Source: CAIKMD01 sp963803265 (GTDB taxonomy: Bacteria; Pseudomonadota; Alphaproteobacteria; ATCC43930; CGMCC-115725). From it: 64,000 nucleotides of DNA. A program made the position numbers and the translations under genes. This document shows, in pieces, positions 43,398-53,503 of the stretch. The stretch covers positions 310,001-374,000 of the forward strand of contig CAWDLZ010000012.1 of the NCBI GenBank assembly GCA_963803265.1. Reading direction: 5' to 3'. Each line of letters starts with the position of its first letter. The first letter of the stretch is position 1. The notes below the pieces were generated by a model. That model was not told where the DNA came from, made no database searches, and saw nothing but the letters and a program-made list of their open reading frames with translations.

Positions 43398-43826
43398 ATG
43401 ATGGCCGGTAAGACGTGTGCCGAACAGTTTCCCCACGGTGCCGATATCGGTGTGCGCGGCGTTGGGCCGACGATGGAATCCGCTTTCGAGCAGGCCGCGG
43501 TCGCGCTGGCCTCATGCATCACCGCCCTGAGCGCTATTCGCGAGGCGAGCGCGGTGGATATCGATTGCGAGGCGCCGAGTCCCGACCTGTTGCTGTTCGA
43601 CTGGCTCAATCGCCTGATCTACGAGATGTCGCTTCGCCGCATGATCTTCGGACGGTTTTCGGTGAGCATCGAGGGCAACCGCCTGCATGGCCGCGCCTGG
43701 GGCGAGCCAGTCGACCTTTCCCGGCACGCGCCGGCCGTCGAGCCGAAGGGGGCCACGCTCACGGCCCTCAAGGTGGAACAGCTAGGAGAGAACGCCTGGG
43801 TCGCCCAGTGCGTCGTCGATGTCTAA
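43398..43826 (+). CDS. Archease
   Basis: A 142-residue archease. Family features: FPHGADIGVRGVGPTMESAFEQAAVAL (metal His/Asp at H-x-A-D, residues 13-16), LLLFDWLNRLIYEM near 68, and a C-terminal AWVAQCVVDV with the last Asp. Archease promotes multi-turnover guanylylation of the RNA ligase RtcB. GGGAGG gives a strong start at 43398. The gene is 12 nt before rtcB, and both lie under FNR box 5, so the pair is a complete RNA-ligation module under inferred oxygen control. Confidence 0.88.
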   Translation: MMAGKTCAEQFPHGADIGVRGVGPTMESAFEQAAVALASCITALSAIREASAVDIDCEAPSPDLLLFDWLNRLIYEMSLRRMIFGRFSVSIEGNRLHGRAWGEPVDLSRHAPAVEPKGATLTALKVEQLGENAWVAQCVVDV

Positions 43827-43838
43827 GCGAGGTGCAGG

Positions 43839-45269
43839 ATGGACATTTCCGGATTGTCACGCGTCTCCGAAAGCGAGTGGCGGCTGCCTGCCACGGGCGG
43901 CATGCGCGTCCCCGCGGTGATCTTCGCTTCGCCCGACCTGCTCGCCGACACGGACGACAAAGTGCTGGAGCAGAGCCGCAATGTTGCCTGCCTGCCCGGC
44001 ATCGTCGGGGCGGCCTATGCGATGCCCGACGCGCATTGGGGCTACGGCTTCCCGATCGGGGGCGTCGCCGCGTTCGATCCCGCCGAGGGCGGGGTGGTTT
44101 CTGCTGGCGGGGTCGGGTTCGACATTTCCTGCGGCGTGCGAACTCTGCTCACCGGCCTCAAGCGCGTCGACATCGAGACCGTGAAGCACGATCTGGCCGA
44201 TAGCCTCTACCGCAATATCCCCGCCGGACTGGGCAGCACGGGGAAGATCACGCTCGACGACGGCGAGATGAACGCCATGCTGGCGGGTGGCGCCGGATGG
44301 GCGTTGGGCCTGGGCTATGGGAGGGCGGCCGATCTCGAGCGCATCGAGGAGCGCGGGACCATGGAGGGCGCACGCCCCGATGCGGTCTCCGCCCAGGCCA
44401 AGAAGCGCCAGCACGCGGAGATGGGCACGCTCGGCTCGGGCAACCATTATCTCGAGCTGCAAGAGGTTACGGCCATCCATGACGAGGCGGTGGCGCTCGG
44501 CTTCGGATTGAAGACGGGCGACCTGGTTCTCAGCATCCATTGCGGCTCGCGCGGCCTCGGCCACCAGATCGGGACCGAGTTCCTGCGCGAAATGGCGATC
44601 GCCGCTCCGAGCCATGGGCTAGCGCTTCCCGATCTCGATCTTGCTTGCGCTCCGATCCTGTCGGATCTGGGCCAAAGATATCTCGGCGCTATGCGGGCGG
44701 CGATCAATTGCGCTCTCGCCAATCGCCAGATCATCACGCATCTCGCCCGGCGCGTGTTCGGTCATTTCTTCCCGAACGCGTCGCTCGATCTTCTCTTCGA
44801 TGTCTCCCACAACACGTGCAAGGAGGAAGCCCACGAGGTCTCGGGCCAGGTGCGCCGCCTCTTCGTTCATCGCAAGGGAGCAACGCGCGCTTTCGGGGCA
44901 CGGCATCCGGATCTGCCCGACTCGCTCAAGCCGATCGGCCAGCCGGTCCTGATCGGCGGCAGCATGGGAACGTACTCGGCCATCATGGTCGGGGCTTCCA
45001 CGCGGCCCGAGCGCGCCTTCGCCTCCGCCTGCCACGGCGCGGGACGGCGAATGAGCCGTCACCAGGCGCTGAAGCAATGGCATGGACGCCAGGTCGTCGA
45101 CGAATTGGCGGCGCGTGGGATCATCGTGAAGAGCCCGTCGAGCCGCGGCGTCGCCGAAGAAGCGCCCGGCGCCTACAAGGACACGCTCTCCGTCGTCGAG
45201 GCAACGCAAGCCGCGGGGCTCGCCAACAAGGTCGCGACGCTTGCGCCGGTGATCTGCGTCAAGGGCTAG
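43839..45269 (+). CDS. rtcB: RNA-splicing ligase RtcB
   Basis: A 476-residue GTP-dependent RNA ligase joining 2',3'-cyclic phosphate or 3'-phosphate to 5'-OH ends. Metal and guanylylation landmarks: MPDAHWGYGFPIGG, GGVGFDISCGVRTL (metal Asp and Cys), GSGNHYLELQEV, HCGSRGLGHQ, VSHNTCKEE and the C-terminal SACHGAGRRMSR with the GMP-accepting His (usual H-G-A-G-R). All key residues are intact. GAGGTGCAGG directly before ATG supports the start. The archease upstream provides its activator. Substrates could be damaged tRNA or rRNA. Confidence 0.93.
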   Translation: MDISGLSRVSESEWRLPATGGMRVPAVIFASPDLLADTDDKVLEQSRNVACLPGIVGAAYAMPDAHWGYGFPIGGVAAFDPAEGGVVSAGGVGFDISCGVRTLLTGLKRVDIETVKHDLADSLYRNIPAGLGSTGKITLDDGEMNAMLAGGAGWALGLGYGRAADLERIEERGTMEGARPDAVSAQAKKRQHAEMGTLGSGNHYLELQEVTAIHDEAVALGFGLKTGDLVLSIHCGSRGLGHQIGTEFLREMAIAAPSHGLALPDLDLACAPILSDLGQRYLGAMRAAINCALANRQIITHLARRVFGHFFPNASLDLLFDVSHNTCKEEAHEVSGQVRRLFVHRKGATRAFGARHPDLPDSLKPIGQPVLIGGSMGTYSAIMVGASTRPERAFASACHGAGRRMSRHQALKQWHGRQVVDELAARGIIVKSPSSRGVAEEAPGAYKDTLSVVEATQAAGLANKVATLAPVICVKG

Positions 45270-45298
45270 CCGAACGGGCGGTACGCCAATCCGCCGGT

Positions 45299-45312
45299 TT
45301 GATCCATCTCAA
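45299..45312. promoter_or_regulatory. Orphan FNR/FixK-type box 6
   Basis: TTGATCCATCTCAA, identical to box 1, lies between the convergent rtcB and beta-CASP genes, so no start codon follows it in either direction. It may be a relic of a deleted gene's promoter or drive an unannotated short RNA. Confidence 0.5.
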
Positions 45313-45339
45313 AGCGTTAGCGTCCACAGCCAGCCAGTC

Positions 45340-45405
45340 ACCCGGTTTGGGCCGTCTCCGCCAAAAGTCGGGAAAAGCGCCGTAACAGGGCCCTTTTGAG
45401 GGTCG
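45340..45405 (-). terminator. Terminator-like hairpin, paralogous to 3653-3717
   Basis: On the minus strand it reads AAAAGGGCC-CTGTTAC-GGCGCTTTT followed by a T-rich tail, directly downstream of the beta-CASP gene end. It aligns with 3653-3717 over about 65 bp with few differences, sharing ACCCGGTT, CTCCGC and GGGTCG-like ends. Confidence 0.55.
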
Positions 45406-45414
45406 ATAGACCGA

Positions 45415-46806
45415 TCAGAATTCGATCTGGTCGAGGAAACCCGGCATCTCGACGCGCATCCCGCCGAGGTGTTGTGCAAACGCGCGCATGGCGGCTTCTT
45501 CTCCGTGGACGAGAATTGTCGTCGCGACGTTGGCGATCCGGGCATGCCAGTTCAAGAGTTCGCGCTGGTCGGCGTGAGCCGAAAACCCATTGATCGTGTG
45601 AACGTGCGCCCGTACCGCGATCTCCTCATCGAAGAGACGGACGTGCTTGGCACCATCGATGATCAAACGCGCAAGGGTGCCTTGCGCCGCGAAGCCCACG
45701 AAGATGACGCTCGAATCCGCGAAGGGCAGATTGTGCCGGAGATGATGACGCACCCGCCCTCCCGTGCACATGCCCGAACCGGCCATGATGAGAGCGCCGC
45801 CGCGGATCTTGTTTATCGCGATCGAGTCGGCGCTTTCGCGAGTCACGTGCAGTCCAGGCAGAAAGAAGGGATCACTGCCTTTCTCGAAAAGCGCGGCAAC
45901 GTCAGAATCGTAGCATTCGGGATGGCGCTCGAAGATTTCCGTGGCCGAGATCGCCATTGGGGAATCGAGAAAGACCTGCATCGACGGATTCAGACGATTC
46001 CGCTCGACGCCTTGGCGCAGGAAGAACAGAATTTCCTGGGCGCGTTCGAGCGCGAATGTTGGGATGATGACATTGCCGCCGCGCGCGAAGGTGTCGCCGA
46101 TGGCCTCATACAGTTCTTCCACCGATTCATCGAGCGTTCGGTGCAATCGATCTCCGTATGTCGTTTCCATCACCACGATATCGGCGGCCGGCGGGGTGAC
46201 GGGAGGGCGCAGCAGCGGCCGCCCGGCATTCCCAAGGTCTCCGGAATAGAGGATGCGATAGGGCCGTCCCCGTTCTTGCGCCTCGATGAGGATGCTGGCG
46301 GAGCCGAGGATATGGCCGGCATCGAGAAAGGTGGCGCGAACGCCGGGCTTTAATTCCAAGGGTTCGCTATAGGCCGCCGTGCGGCCGAAGCGGTCGAAGC
46401 TATTGAGCGCATCGAGCATCGAATAGAGCGGCACCTGCTTGCTTTCGTCATGACCGCGTCGCGACGCGGCGCGCGCGCGGTGGCTGGCCTCTTCTTCCTG
46501 GAGATGGGCGGCGTCGAGTAGGACCAGGCGAACGAGTTCGCGGGAAGCGGAGGTCGTGATGATCTCCCCCCGGAAGCCACGCTTGACCAGCAGCGGCAGC
46601 CGTCCGCAATGATCGAGGTGGGCGTGGGTCAGCAACAGAAGGTCGACCGTTGCCGGCTCGAAACCGAAGGCGTCGGCATTCTCTTCTTGAAGTTCTCGGC
46701 TACCCTGAAGCATGCCGCAATCGACCAAAATGCGGCATCCGGCCACTTCAATCATGTGGCAGGAGCCCGTGACGCCCCGATCGGCGCCGTAAAATGAAAG
46801 CTTCAT
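45415..46806 (-). CDS. MBL-fold beta-CASP RNA-processing protein (CPSF/RNase J-like)
   Basis: A 463-residue metallo-beta-lactamase/beta-CASP nuclease. MBL motif LTHAHLDHCGRLP near residue 60, TYGDRLHRT, a beta-CASP region with VIIPTFALERAQEILFFL, QVFLDSPMAISATEI, GGALIMAGSGMCTGGR, and the C-terminal ngFSAHADQREL His motif. This group cleaves or trims RNA. CAGGAAC precedes ATG 46806, which overlaps the LOG gene stop by four bases. Its location beside RtcB suggests joint RNA cleavage and religation, though it is transcribed from the other strand. Confidence 0.88.
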   Translation of the reverse strand: MKLSFYGADRGVTGSCHMIEVAGCRILVDCGMLQGSRELQEENADAFGFEPATVDLLLLTHAHLDHCGRLPLLVKRGFRGEIITTSASRELVRLVLLDAAHLQEEEASHRARAASRRGHDESKQVPLYSMLDALNSFDRFGRTAAYSEPLELKPGVRATFLDAGHILGSASILIEAQERGRPYRILYSGDLGNAGRPLLRPPVTPPAADIVVMETTYGDRLHRTLDESVEELYEAIGDTFARGGNVIIPTFALERAQEILFFLRQGVERNRLNPSMQVFLDSPMAISATEIFERHPECYDSDVAALFEKGSDPFFLPGLHVTRESADSIAINKIRGGALIMAGSGMCTGGRVRHHLRHNLPFADSSVIFVGFAAQGTLARLIIDGAKHVRLFDEEIAVRAHVHTINGFSAHADQRELLNWHARIANVATTILVHGEEAAMRAFAQHLGGMRVEMPGFLDQIEF

Positions 46807-47793
46807 TTCGGTTCCTGTCGATTCTTCGAGCCGAGCGGGCCGCCCGTGAGATCGTGCCAATGCAGGATGTCGTTCCAGATATCCTCGGCAGTCTCGGCAA
46901 ACCAGAACAGGTCGCGATCCTCGGGATCGATGACGCCCTCATCCATAAGAAACTCGGGGTTGAAGACCTGCCGCCAGTAGGATTCGCCGACCAGGATTAT
47001 GGGCAGAGGATGCGTTGTCCTGGTCTGCACGAGAGTCAAAATCTCGAACAACTCGTCGAGCGTGCCATAGCCGCCAGGAAACGCGACGAGAGCCCGCGCG
47101 CGCATGAGGAAATGCAGCTTGCGGATCGCGAAATAATGGAGGCGGAAGCAAAGATCGGGGGTCACGTAGGGGTTTGGGTATTGCTCGTCGGGCAAATTGA
47201 TGTTCAGTCCGATGGACATCTCGCCGACATCGTGACGCTCCACGATTTGCCGCTTCCATGATTCCTGGCCCGCCGCCGGTCATGATGACGACGCGCTCGA
47301 GGTGCTGCGCGGACCACCTAGCGCTTACCACGCGCGAGAATTCGCGCGCAATCTCGTAATAGCGGCTCTTGGCTTCAATCCGCTCGGCGACCGCCAGTCG
47401 CCGCCGTAATGCGGCATCGCTTGGATTTCCGTCGCACGCCGCGCGAAGCAGTGCGACCTCACGTCGCGCCGCCACGGGTTCGAGGATGCGCGTGCCCCCG
47501 AACACCACGATCGTGTGAGCGATACCTTCCTGCTCGAGCAAGTGCTCCGTCTTGCGATAATCCAGCTGCAGCCTCAGGCCGCGGACGTCGTCGCAATTGA
47601 GAAAGTCGACATCCTGATCGGCCTGGCGATAACTGGAGCTTCCAAGGATTGCTTTGACGCGTGCGGGCGCGTCCGGATCGTCTTCGCTCGGTTTCGGTCG
47701 GTGCCATGGCAGAGGTTCGCGCCGCTCGCGCGGACGGGCCGGCGGCGGGACTCGCGCCTGAGCGCCGGGAGGGAGTGGCGGATTCTCGCTCAC
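46803..47793 (-). pseudogene. LOG family (TIGR00730-like) protein, split by a +1 frameshift
   Basis: Two frames give a LOG/lysine-decarboxylase-like protein of about 330 residues with an N-terminal extension. The first frame has IVVFGGTRILEP and IMTGGGPGIMEAANRG; the second has MSIGLNINLPDEQ and the family motif PGGYGTLDELFEIL. Removing one G of the pair at 47240-47241 joins them. The length is 330 codons plus one. LOG proteins release cytokinin or hydrolyse nucleoside monophosphates. Larger members with an N-terminal extension are frequent in bacteria. It overlaps the beta-CASP gene by four bases. Confidence 0.75.
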
Positions 47794-48206
47794 AACTATG
47801 CCTTTCAGACGTCGGGAAAGAGCCAGTGCAACCCGGCATCATACCCACGCTGTAACGTATCCACTATGGGCAGCTCGCGCTTCGCCAGGTCGCGTAGTGT
47901 CGGCGCGTATTGATGAAGGGGTTCGCAGCCGCCTCTTTGAGGGGCCAAAGCGCTCGTGACGCGCCTGCGGCAACGGTCGAGCTTGCGCGCTTGGGGCCTC
48001 GCCATCGCCAGCGCAGGGGCTTCAAAAGGCCAACGTGACTGTTGCGCGAAGGCTCGCCGTGATCCTACATCGCATGTGAGCGGACACAAGCAGCCCGAGA
48101 GCCCGTCAGAATGGGGCAGCCCAGCCATGACGGCGGAGAGAACCTCGACTCCGGCAGACGCCGAGACCGATGAAAAGAGCTTAACGAGCGCGATCAAGGA
48201 ACCTCG
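47794..48206. other. Intergenic region upstream of the glycogen operon
   Basis: About 410 bp between divergent genes with no strong gene. A 29-codon frame starts at ATG 48127 (MTAERTSTPADAETDEKSLT) and ends at 48216, overlapping the following small gene; it might be a leader peptide. A minus-strand stretch about 47805-47935 (YAPTLRDLAKRELPIVDTLQ) looks mildly coding but has no start or family. Promoters of the flanking genes should lie here. Confidence 0.35.
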
Positions 48207-48369
48207 ATGGATATGACTCCCCGCGTCGGTGCAGGTCGTCTGAACATAAAAGACTCCCCTCATGACCATCCCTATCGGTATCAAGAGCTTCAACAGCATC
48301 GGGCGGAGGCCACCAATCGCCCGGACTGGATCCCTATTCCGCCCGCGTGGGTCATGGAGATGATCAGCT

Positions 48370-48380
<11 letters not shown>
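48207..48380 (+). CDS. 57-residue small protein overlapping glgB
   Basis: ATG 48207 with AAGGA 5 nt upstream opens a 57-codon frame (MDMTPRVGAGRLNIKDSPHD ... WIPIPPAWVMEMISYGK) ending in TGA at 48378-48380, eleven bases inside glgB. The overlap and the good ribosome-binding site suggest a coupled small protein. The C-terminal WIPIPPAWVMEMISYGK is rich in aromatic and proline residues and could bind a glycan or partner enzyme. It is below the size of most gene predictors. No family is recognised. Confidence 0.5.
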
Positions 48381-50626
<2,246 letters not shown>

Positions 50627-50715
50627 TTGCGTAATAGTTTCGAAATCGTCGGCTCACCGGGCGGATGGTGAATGGAAGCGCCGCCAGAAGGGTTCCCCGT
50701 GGAGCATCGCGAAAG

Positions 50716-51504
50716 ATGAAAAGCATGCGCAGCCGGCGCTCGATTTCCGCGCCATTTCCTGAGCGGATCACCAACCGGCTTCTCGATGCTTTGCCGCGGA
50801 AGGAACTTGACCGCCTCCGGCCCCACCTCGAGCCTTTCGACATGCCCCTTGGGAAAATACTGCTTCGACCGAACAAGCCGATCGATTACGTCTATTTTCC
50901 GCAGGACGGCTTGGTGTCCCTAGTGCTCGAGCTGGAGCACGGGCGCGTCGTCGAAGTCGGGTTGATCGGACGAGAGGGGATGGTTGGGGCGCTGGCTCCG
51001 CTCGGCGCAACGGCAATGTCGGCTGAAGCCGGGGTCCAGATGGCCGGCTCGGCGTTGCGCATGCGCGCGGATGTGCTGCGAATCGAGAGCGCCCGCAATC
51101 CCCAGCTCATGGACCTGCTGCTGCGCTACGTGCAGGCGCTCTTTGCGCAAGTTTCCCAGTCGGTTGGCTGCAACGGTCAGCATCCGTTGAGCGCGCGAAT
51201 GGCGCGCTGGTTGTTGATGGCGCAGGACCGCGTGGACGGAGACGAATTGCCGCTCAGTCAGGAGTTTCTAGCCACGATGCTCGGCGTTCGCAGGGCGGGC
51301 ATAACGGATGCGGTAGGCCAGTTCAGGAAAGCGGGCCTGATCGAAACCACGCGCGGCCGCTTCGTCATTCTGGACCCTCGCCGTCTGGAGGCATCCGCCT
51401 GCGCCTGTTATCGTGCGGTGAAGGCCCAATACCAGCGGCTGCTCGGCCCGCCGCGGCTCGCCCGTTCCGGCAAGGCACGCACAAGGACTTCGCTGGCGCG
51501 CTGA
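50716..51504 (+). CDS. Crp/Fnr-family transcriptional regulator
   Basis: A 262-residue regulator with a cyclic-nucleotide-binding-like beta-barrel (ILLRPNKPIDYVYFPQDGLVSLVLELEHGRVVEVGLIGREGMVGA, residues about 48-92) and a C-terminal helix-turn-helix (LSQEFLATMLGVRRAGITDAVGQFRKAGLIE, about 190-220). The barrel has the YFPxxG...SL form of the family without the Fe-S cysteine pattern of FNR. It is not obviously an oxygen sensor. Start at ATG 50716 is uncertain; the frame is open upstream to 50665. It lies in the glg cluster and may regulate it or the boxed genes to the left. Confidence 0.78.
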   Translation: MKSMRSRRSISAPFPERITNRLLDALPRKELDRLRPHLEPFDMPLGKILLRPNKPIDYVYFPQDGLVSLVLELEHGRVVEVGLIGREGMVGALAPLGATAMSAEAGVQMAGSALRMRADVLRIESARNPQLMDLLLRYVQALFAQVSQSVGCNGQHPLSARMARWLLMAQDRVDGDELPLSQEFLATMLGVRRAGITDAVGQFRKAGLIETTRGRFVILDPRRLEASACACYRAVKAQYQRLLGPPRLARSGKARTRTSLAR

Positions 51505-51625
51505 CCCCGCCACGACGCTCCGAGACTACCGGTACGCGAACACGCTTTCAAGATTGCCGTACGCGACGGCCGCCGCTCGATACTCATGCGTTTGCGATTG
51601 GTCGGTCCCGAGAAAAAATCAAGGC

Positions 51626-51697
51626 TATCGACTCGACGCTAGTCGGGATACCGGGCGTACGGTATCGACTCGACGCTGGTCGGGATCGGGCGTACGG
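51626..51697. repeat. Two-copy tandem repeat (37 and 35 bp)
   Basis: TATCGACTCGACGCTAGTCGG at the start of unit 1 (51626-51662) is repeated as TATCGACTCGACGCTGGTCGG in unit 2 (51663-51697); both end CGGGCGTACGG. It falls in the gap 51505-51805, which otherwise has no gene, upstream of the small gene and glgA. It is a candidate regulatory or recent duplication site. Confidence 0.6.
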
Positions 51698-51805
51698 TAG
51701 CGTACCGGTCGCCATAAGGTCCGGGCGGTGCCGGCTGAGAGAGACGCCTGCGTCCGGAAGAGGCGTTGCGCACTCCCGCCCCTCTCGTCGGAGGCGAAGG
51801 TGGTG

Positions 51806-51967
51806 ATGGAAGATCCAGCAATCATCCGGCTCAATATCCGACACTATCAAGAGTTGCTCAAGCTTCGCAGCACGGCGGAAACGCGAGAGCAGGTGCTGAA
51901 ATTGCTTGCCGAGGCGCAAGCGCAACTGGCCTTGGCAATCGCCGAAGCGGCCGGGCGGAAACGCTAG
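51806..51967 (+). CDS. 53-residue helical small protein
   Basis: ATG 51806 (with GGAGGCGAAGG upstream) opens a 53-codon protein MEDPAIIRLNIRHYQELLKL ... QALAIAEAAGRKR, strongly amphipathic and helical. Similar short basic/acidic proteins precede glycogen or sugar genes in rhizobia, but I do not recognise a named family. The frame extends upstream to 51728 without a ribosome-binding site. It is 24 nt before glgA, so co-transcription is likely. Confidence 0.55.
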   Translation: MEDPAIIRLNIRHYQELLKLRSTAETREQVLKLLAEAQAQLALAIAEAAGRKR

Positions 51968-51991
51968 CTAATCAGTGACAACGGTAATGCG

Positions 51992-53464
51992 ATGTATGTG
52001 ATCATGATCGCGCCGGAATGTGCCCCGGTTGTGCAGGTCGGAGGATTGGGCGACGTCGTGTCGGGACTGAGCCGCGAGCTGGAGATGCGCGGCAACGCGG
52101 TCGAGATCATCCTGCCCAAGTACGACTCCGTGCGGTACGACCGCATCTGGGGATTGACGGTCGACTATCGTGACCTCTGGGTGCCGTGGTACGGCGGCGC
52201 GATCCATTGCACCGTTTATTTCGGTTTGGTGAACGGGCGCAAGTGCTATTTCATCGAGCCGCACTCGCGGGACAATTTTTTTCACCGGCCCGCGGCCTAT
52301 GGCTACCGCGACGATGCGATGCGGTTCGCGTTCTTCAGCAAGGCTTCGCTCGAGTTCATGCTCAAGGCCAACAAACGGCCCGACGTGATCCACTGCCATG
52401 ACTGGCAGACCGGGCTGGTCCCAGTCTTGCTGTTCGAGATTTATAAATTTCTCGGAATGGGGAACCAACGAGTGTGCTTTACGATCCACAACTTCCGCCA
52501 TCAAGGGCAGTGCGGACCGGAGCTGCTGCGGGCTAGCGGGCTGGGGCGGCCCGAGTACTATCTCCACTACGACCGCCTGGGCGATAACTTCAACCACAAT
52601 CTGTTGAACCTTACAAAAGCCGGCATCGTTTACTCGAACTTTGTCGCCACCGTATCCCCGCAGCACGCTTGGGAAGCGCTCAACACCGACCAGAACTTCG
52701 GACTGGGACACACGCTCTGGATCCATCGCGGCAAGTTCGGCGGGGTCCTCAATGGGGTCGATTACGACGTGTGGAATCCCGAGACGGATCCTTTCATCCC
52801 GCAGCGCTACACGGTCGGGTCGCCGGACCTCAAATACCGTAACAAGCGCGCACTGCGCGAGCGGCTGTGGCTGCGCGAGGGCTTCAAGCCGATCGTGGCC
52901 TATGTGGGTCGGCTCGACAGCCAAAAAGGCGTTCACCTGCTGCGCCACGCGCTTTTCTACTCGCTGTGGAACGGCGCGCAATTCGTATTGCTGGGGCCGA
53001 GCCCCGAGCCATCGATAAACGAGTATTTCTGGCACCTCAAAAACCATCTTAACGACAATCCCGATTGCCATCTCGAATTGCGATTCGATGCCGAGCTGGC
53101 CCATCTCGTTTACGCGGGCGCAGACTTGCTGGTCGTGCCGAGCCACTTCGAACCGTGCGGTCTCGTCCCGATGATCGCGCTGAAATACGGGACGGTTCCG
53201 ATCGTCCGCGCCGTGGGCGGTCTTGCCGACACGGTCTTCGACCGCGACTATTCCTCTCGTCCCGACGAGGCGAGGAACGGTTATGTGTTTGATCACTTCG
53301 ATTACCCGGCCATCGAGTCGGCGCTGCAGCGTGCGCTGGGATTGTGGAATTCCTATCCCGGCGAGTTCCGCAAGCTTATGGTGAACGGGATGCGGTACGA
53401 CTATTCGTGGAACCACCCTGGCCAGCATTATGTCAACATCTACGAGCACATCCGGCATAAATGA
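51992..53464 (+). CDS. glgA: Glycogen synthase GlgA (GT5), with altered N-terminal Lys motif
   Basis: A 490-residue GT5 ADP-glucose:glycogen glucosyltransferase. Motifs: APECAPVVQVGGLGDVVSGL, HCHDWQTGLVPVLL, FTIHNFRHQGQ, VLNGVDYDVWNPETDP, YVGRLDSQKGVHLL and the donor-site LVVPSHFEPCGLVPMIALKYGTVPIVR with Glu of the E-x7-E motif. The N-terminal KxGGL Lys that binds ADP-glucose is Gln here (VQVGGL). All other sites look intact. It follows glgB at some distance and precedes GH57, so the three probably act together in storage-glucan metabolism. Confidence 0.9.
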   Translation: MYVIMIAPECAPVVQVGGLGDVVSGLSRELEMRGNAVEIILPKYDSVRYDRIWGLTVDYRDLWVPWYGGAIHCTVYFGLVNGRKCYFIEPHSRDNFFHRPAAYGYRDDAMRFAFFSKASLEFMLKANKRPDVIHCHDWQTGLVPVLLFEIYKFLGMGNQRVCFTIHNFRHQGQCGPELLRASGLGRPEYYLHYDRLGDNFNHNLLNLTKAGIVYSNFVATVSPQHAWEALNTDQNFGLGHTLWIHRGKFGGVLNGVDYDVWNPETDPFIPQRYTVGSPDLKYRNKRALRERLWLREGFKPIVAYVGRLDSQKGVHLLRHALFYSLWNGAQFVLLGPSPEPSINEYFWHLKNHLNDNPDCHLELRFDAELAHLVYAGADLLVVPSHFEPCGLVPMIALKYGTVPIVRAVGGLADTVFDRDYSSRPDEARNGYVFDHFDYPAIESALQRALGLWNSYPGEFRKLMVNGMRYDYSWNHPGQHYVNIYEHIRHK

Positions 53465-53503
53465 GCCGCTGGCCGGAAAGCGGCGGAGAAGAGACGAGGG
53501 CTG

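Noticed and set aside
39306..46806. The RtcB/PrimPol/MBL region as an anti-phage defence island
   Set aside because: No integrase, no restriction or toxin gene, and the regulatory boxes and metabolic neighbours point to oxygen-responsive physiology instead. Defence is possible but not supported.
47805..48299. A minus-strand frame upstream of the LOG gene
   Set aside because: One segment looks mildly protein-like, but no start, no motif, and it crosses the probable promoter region.
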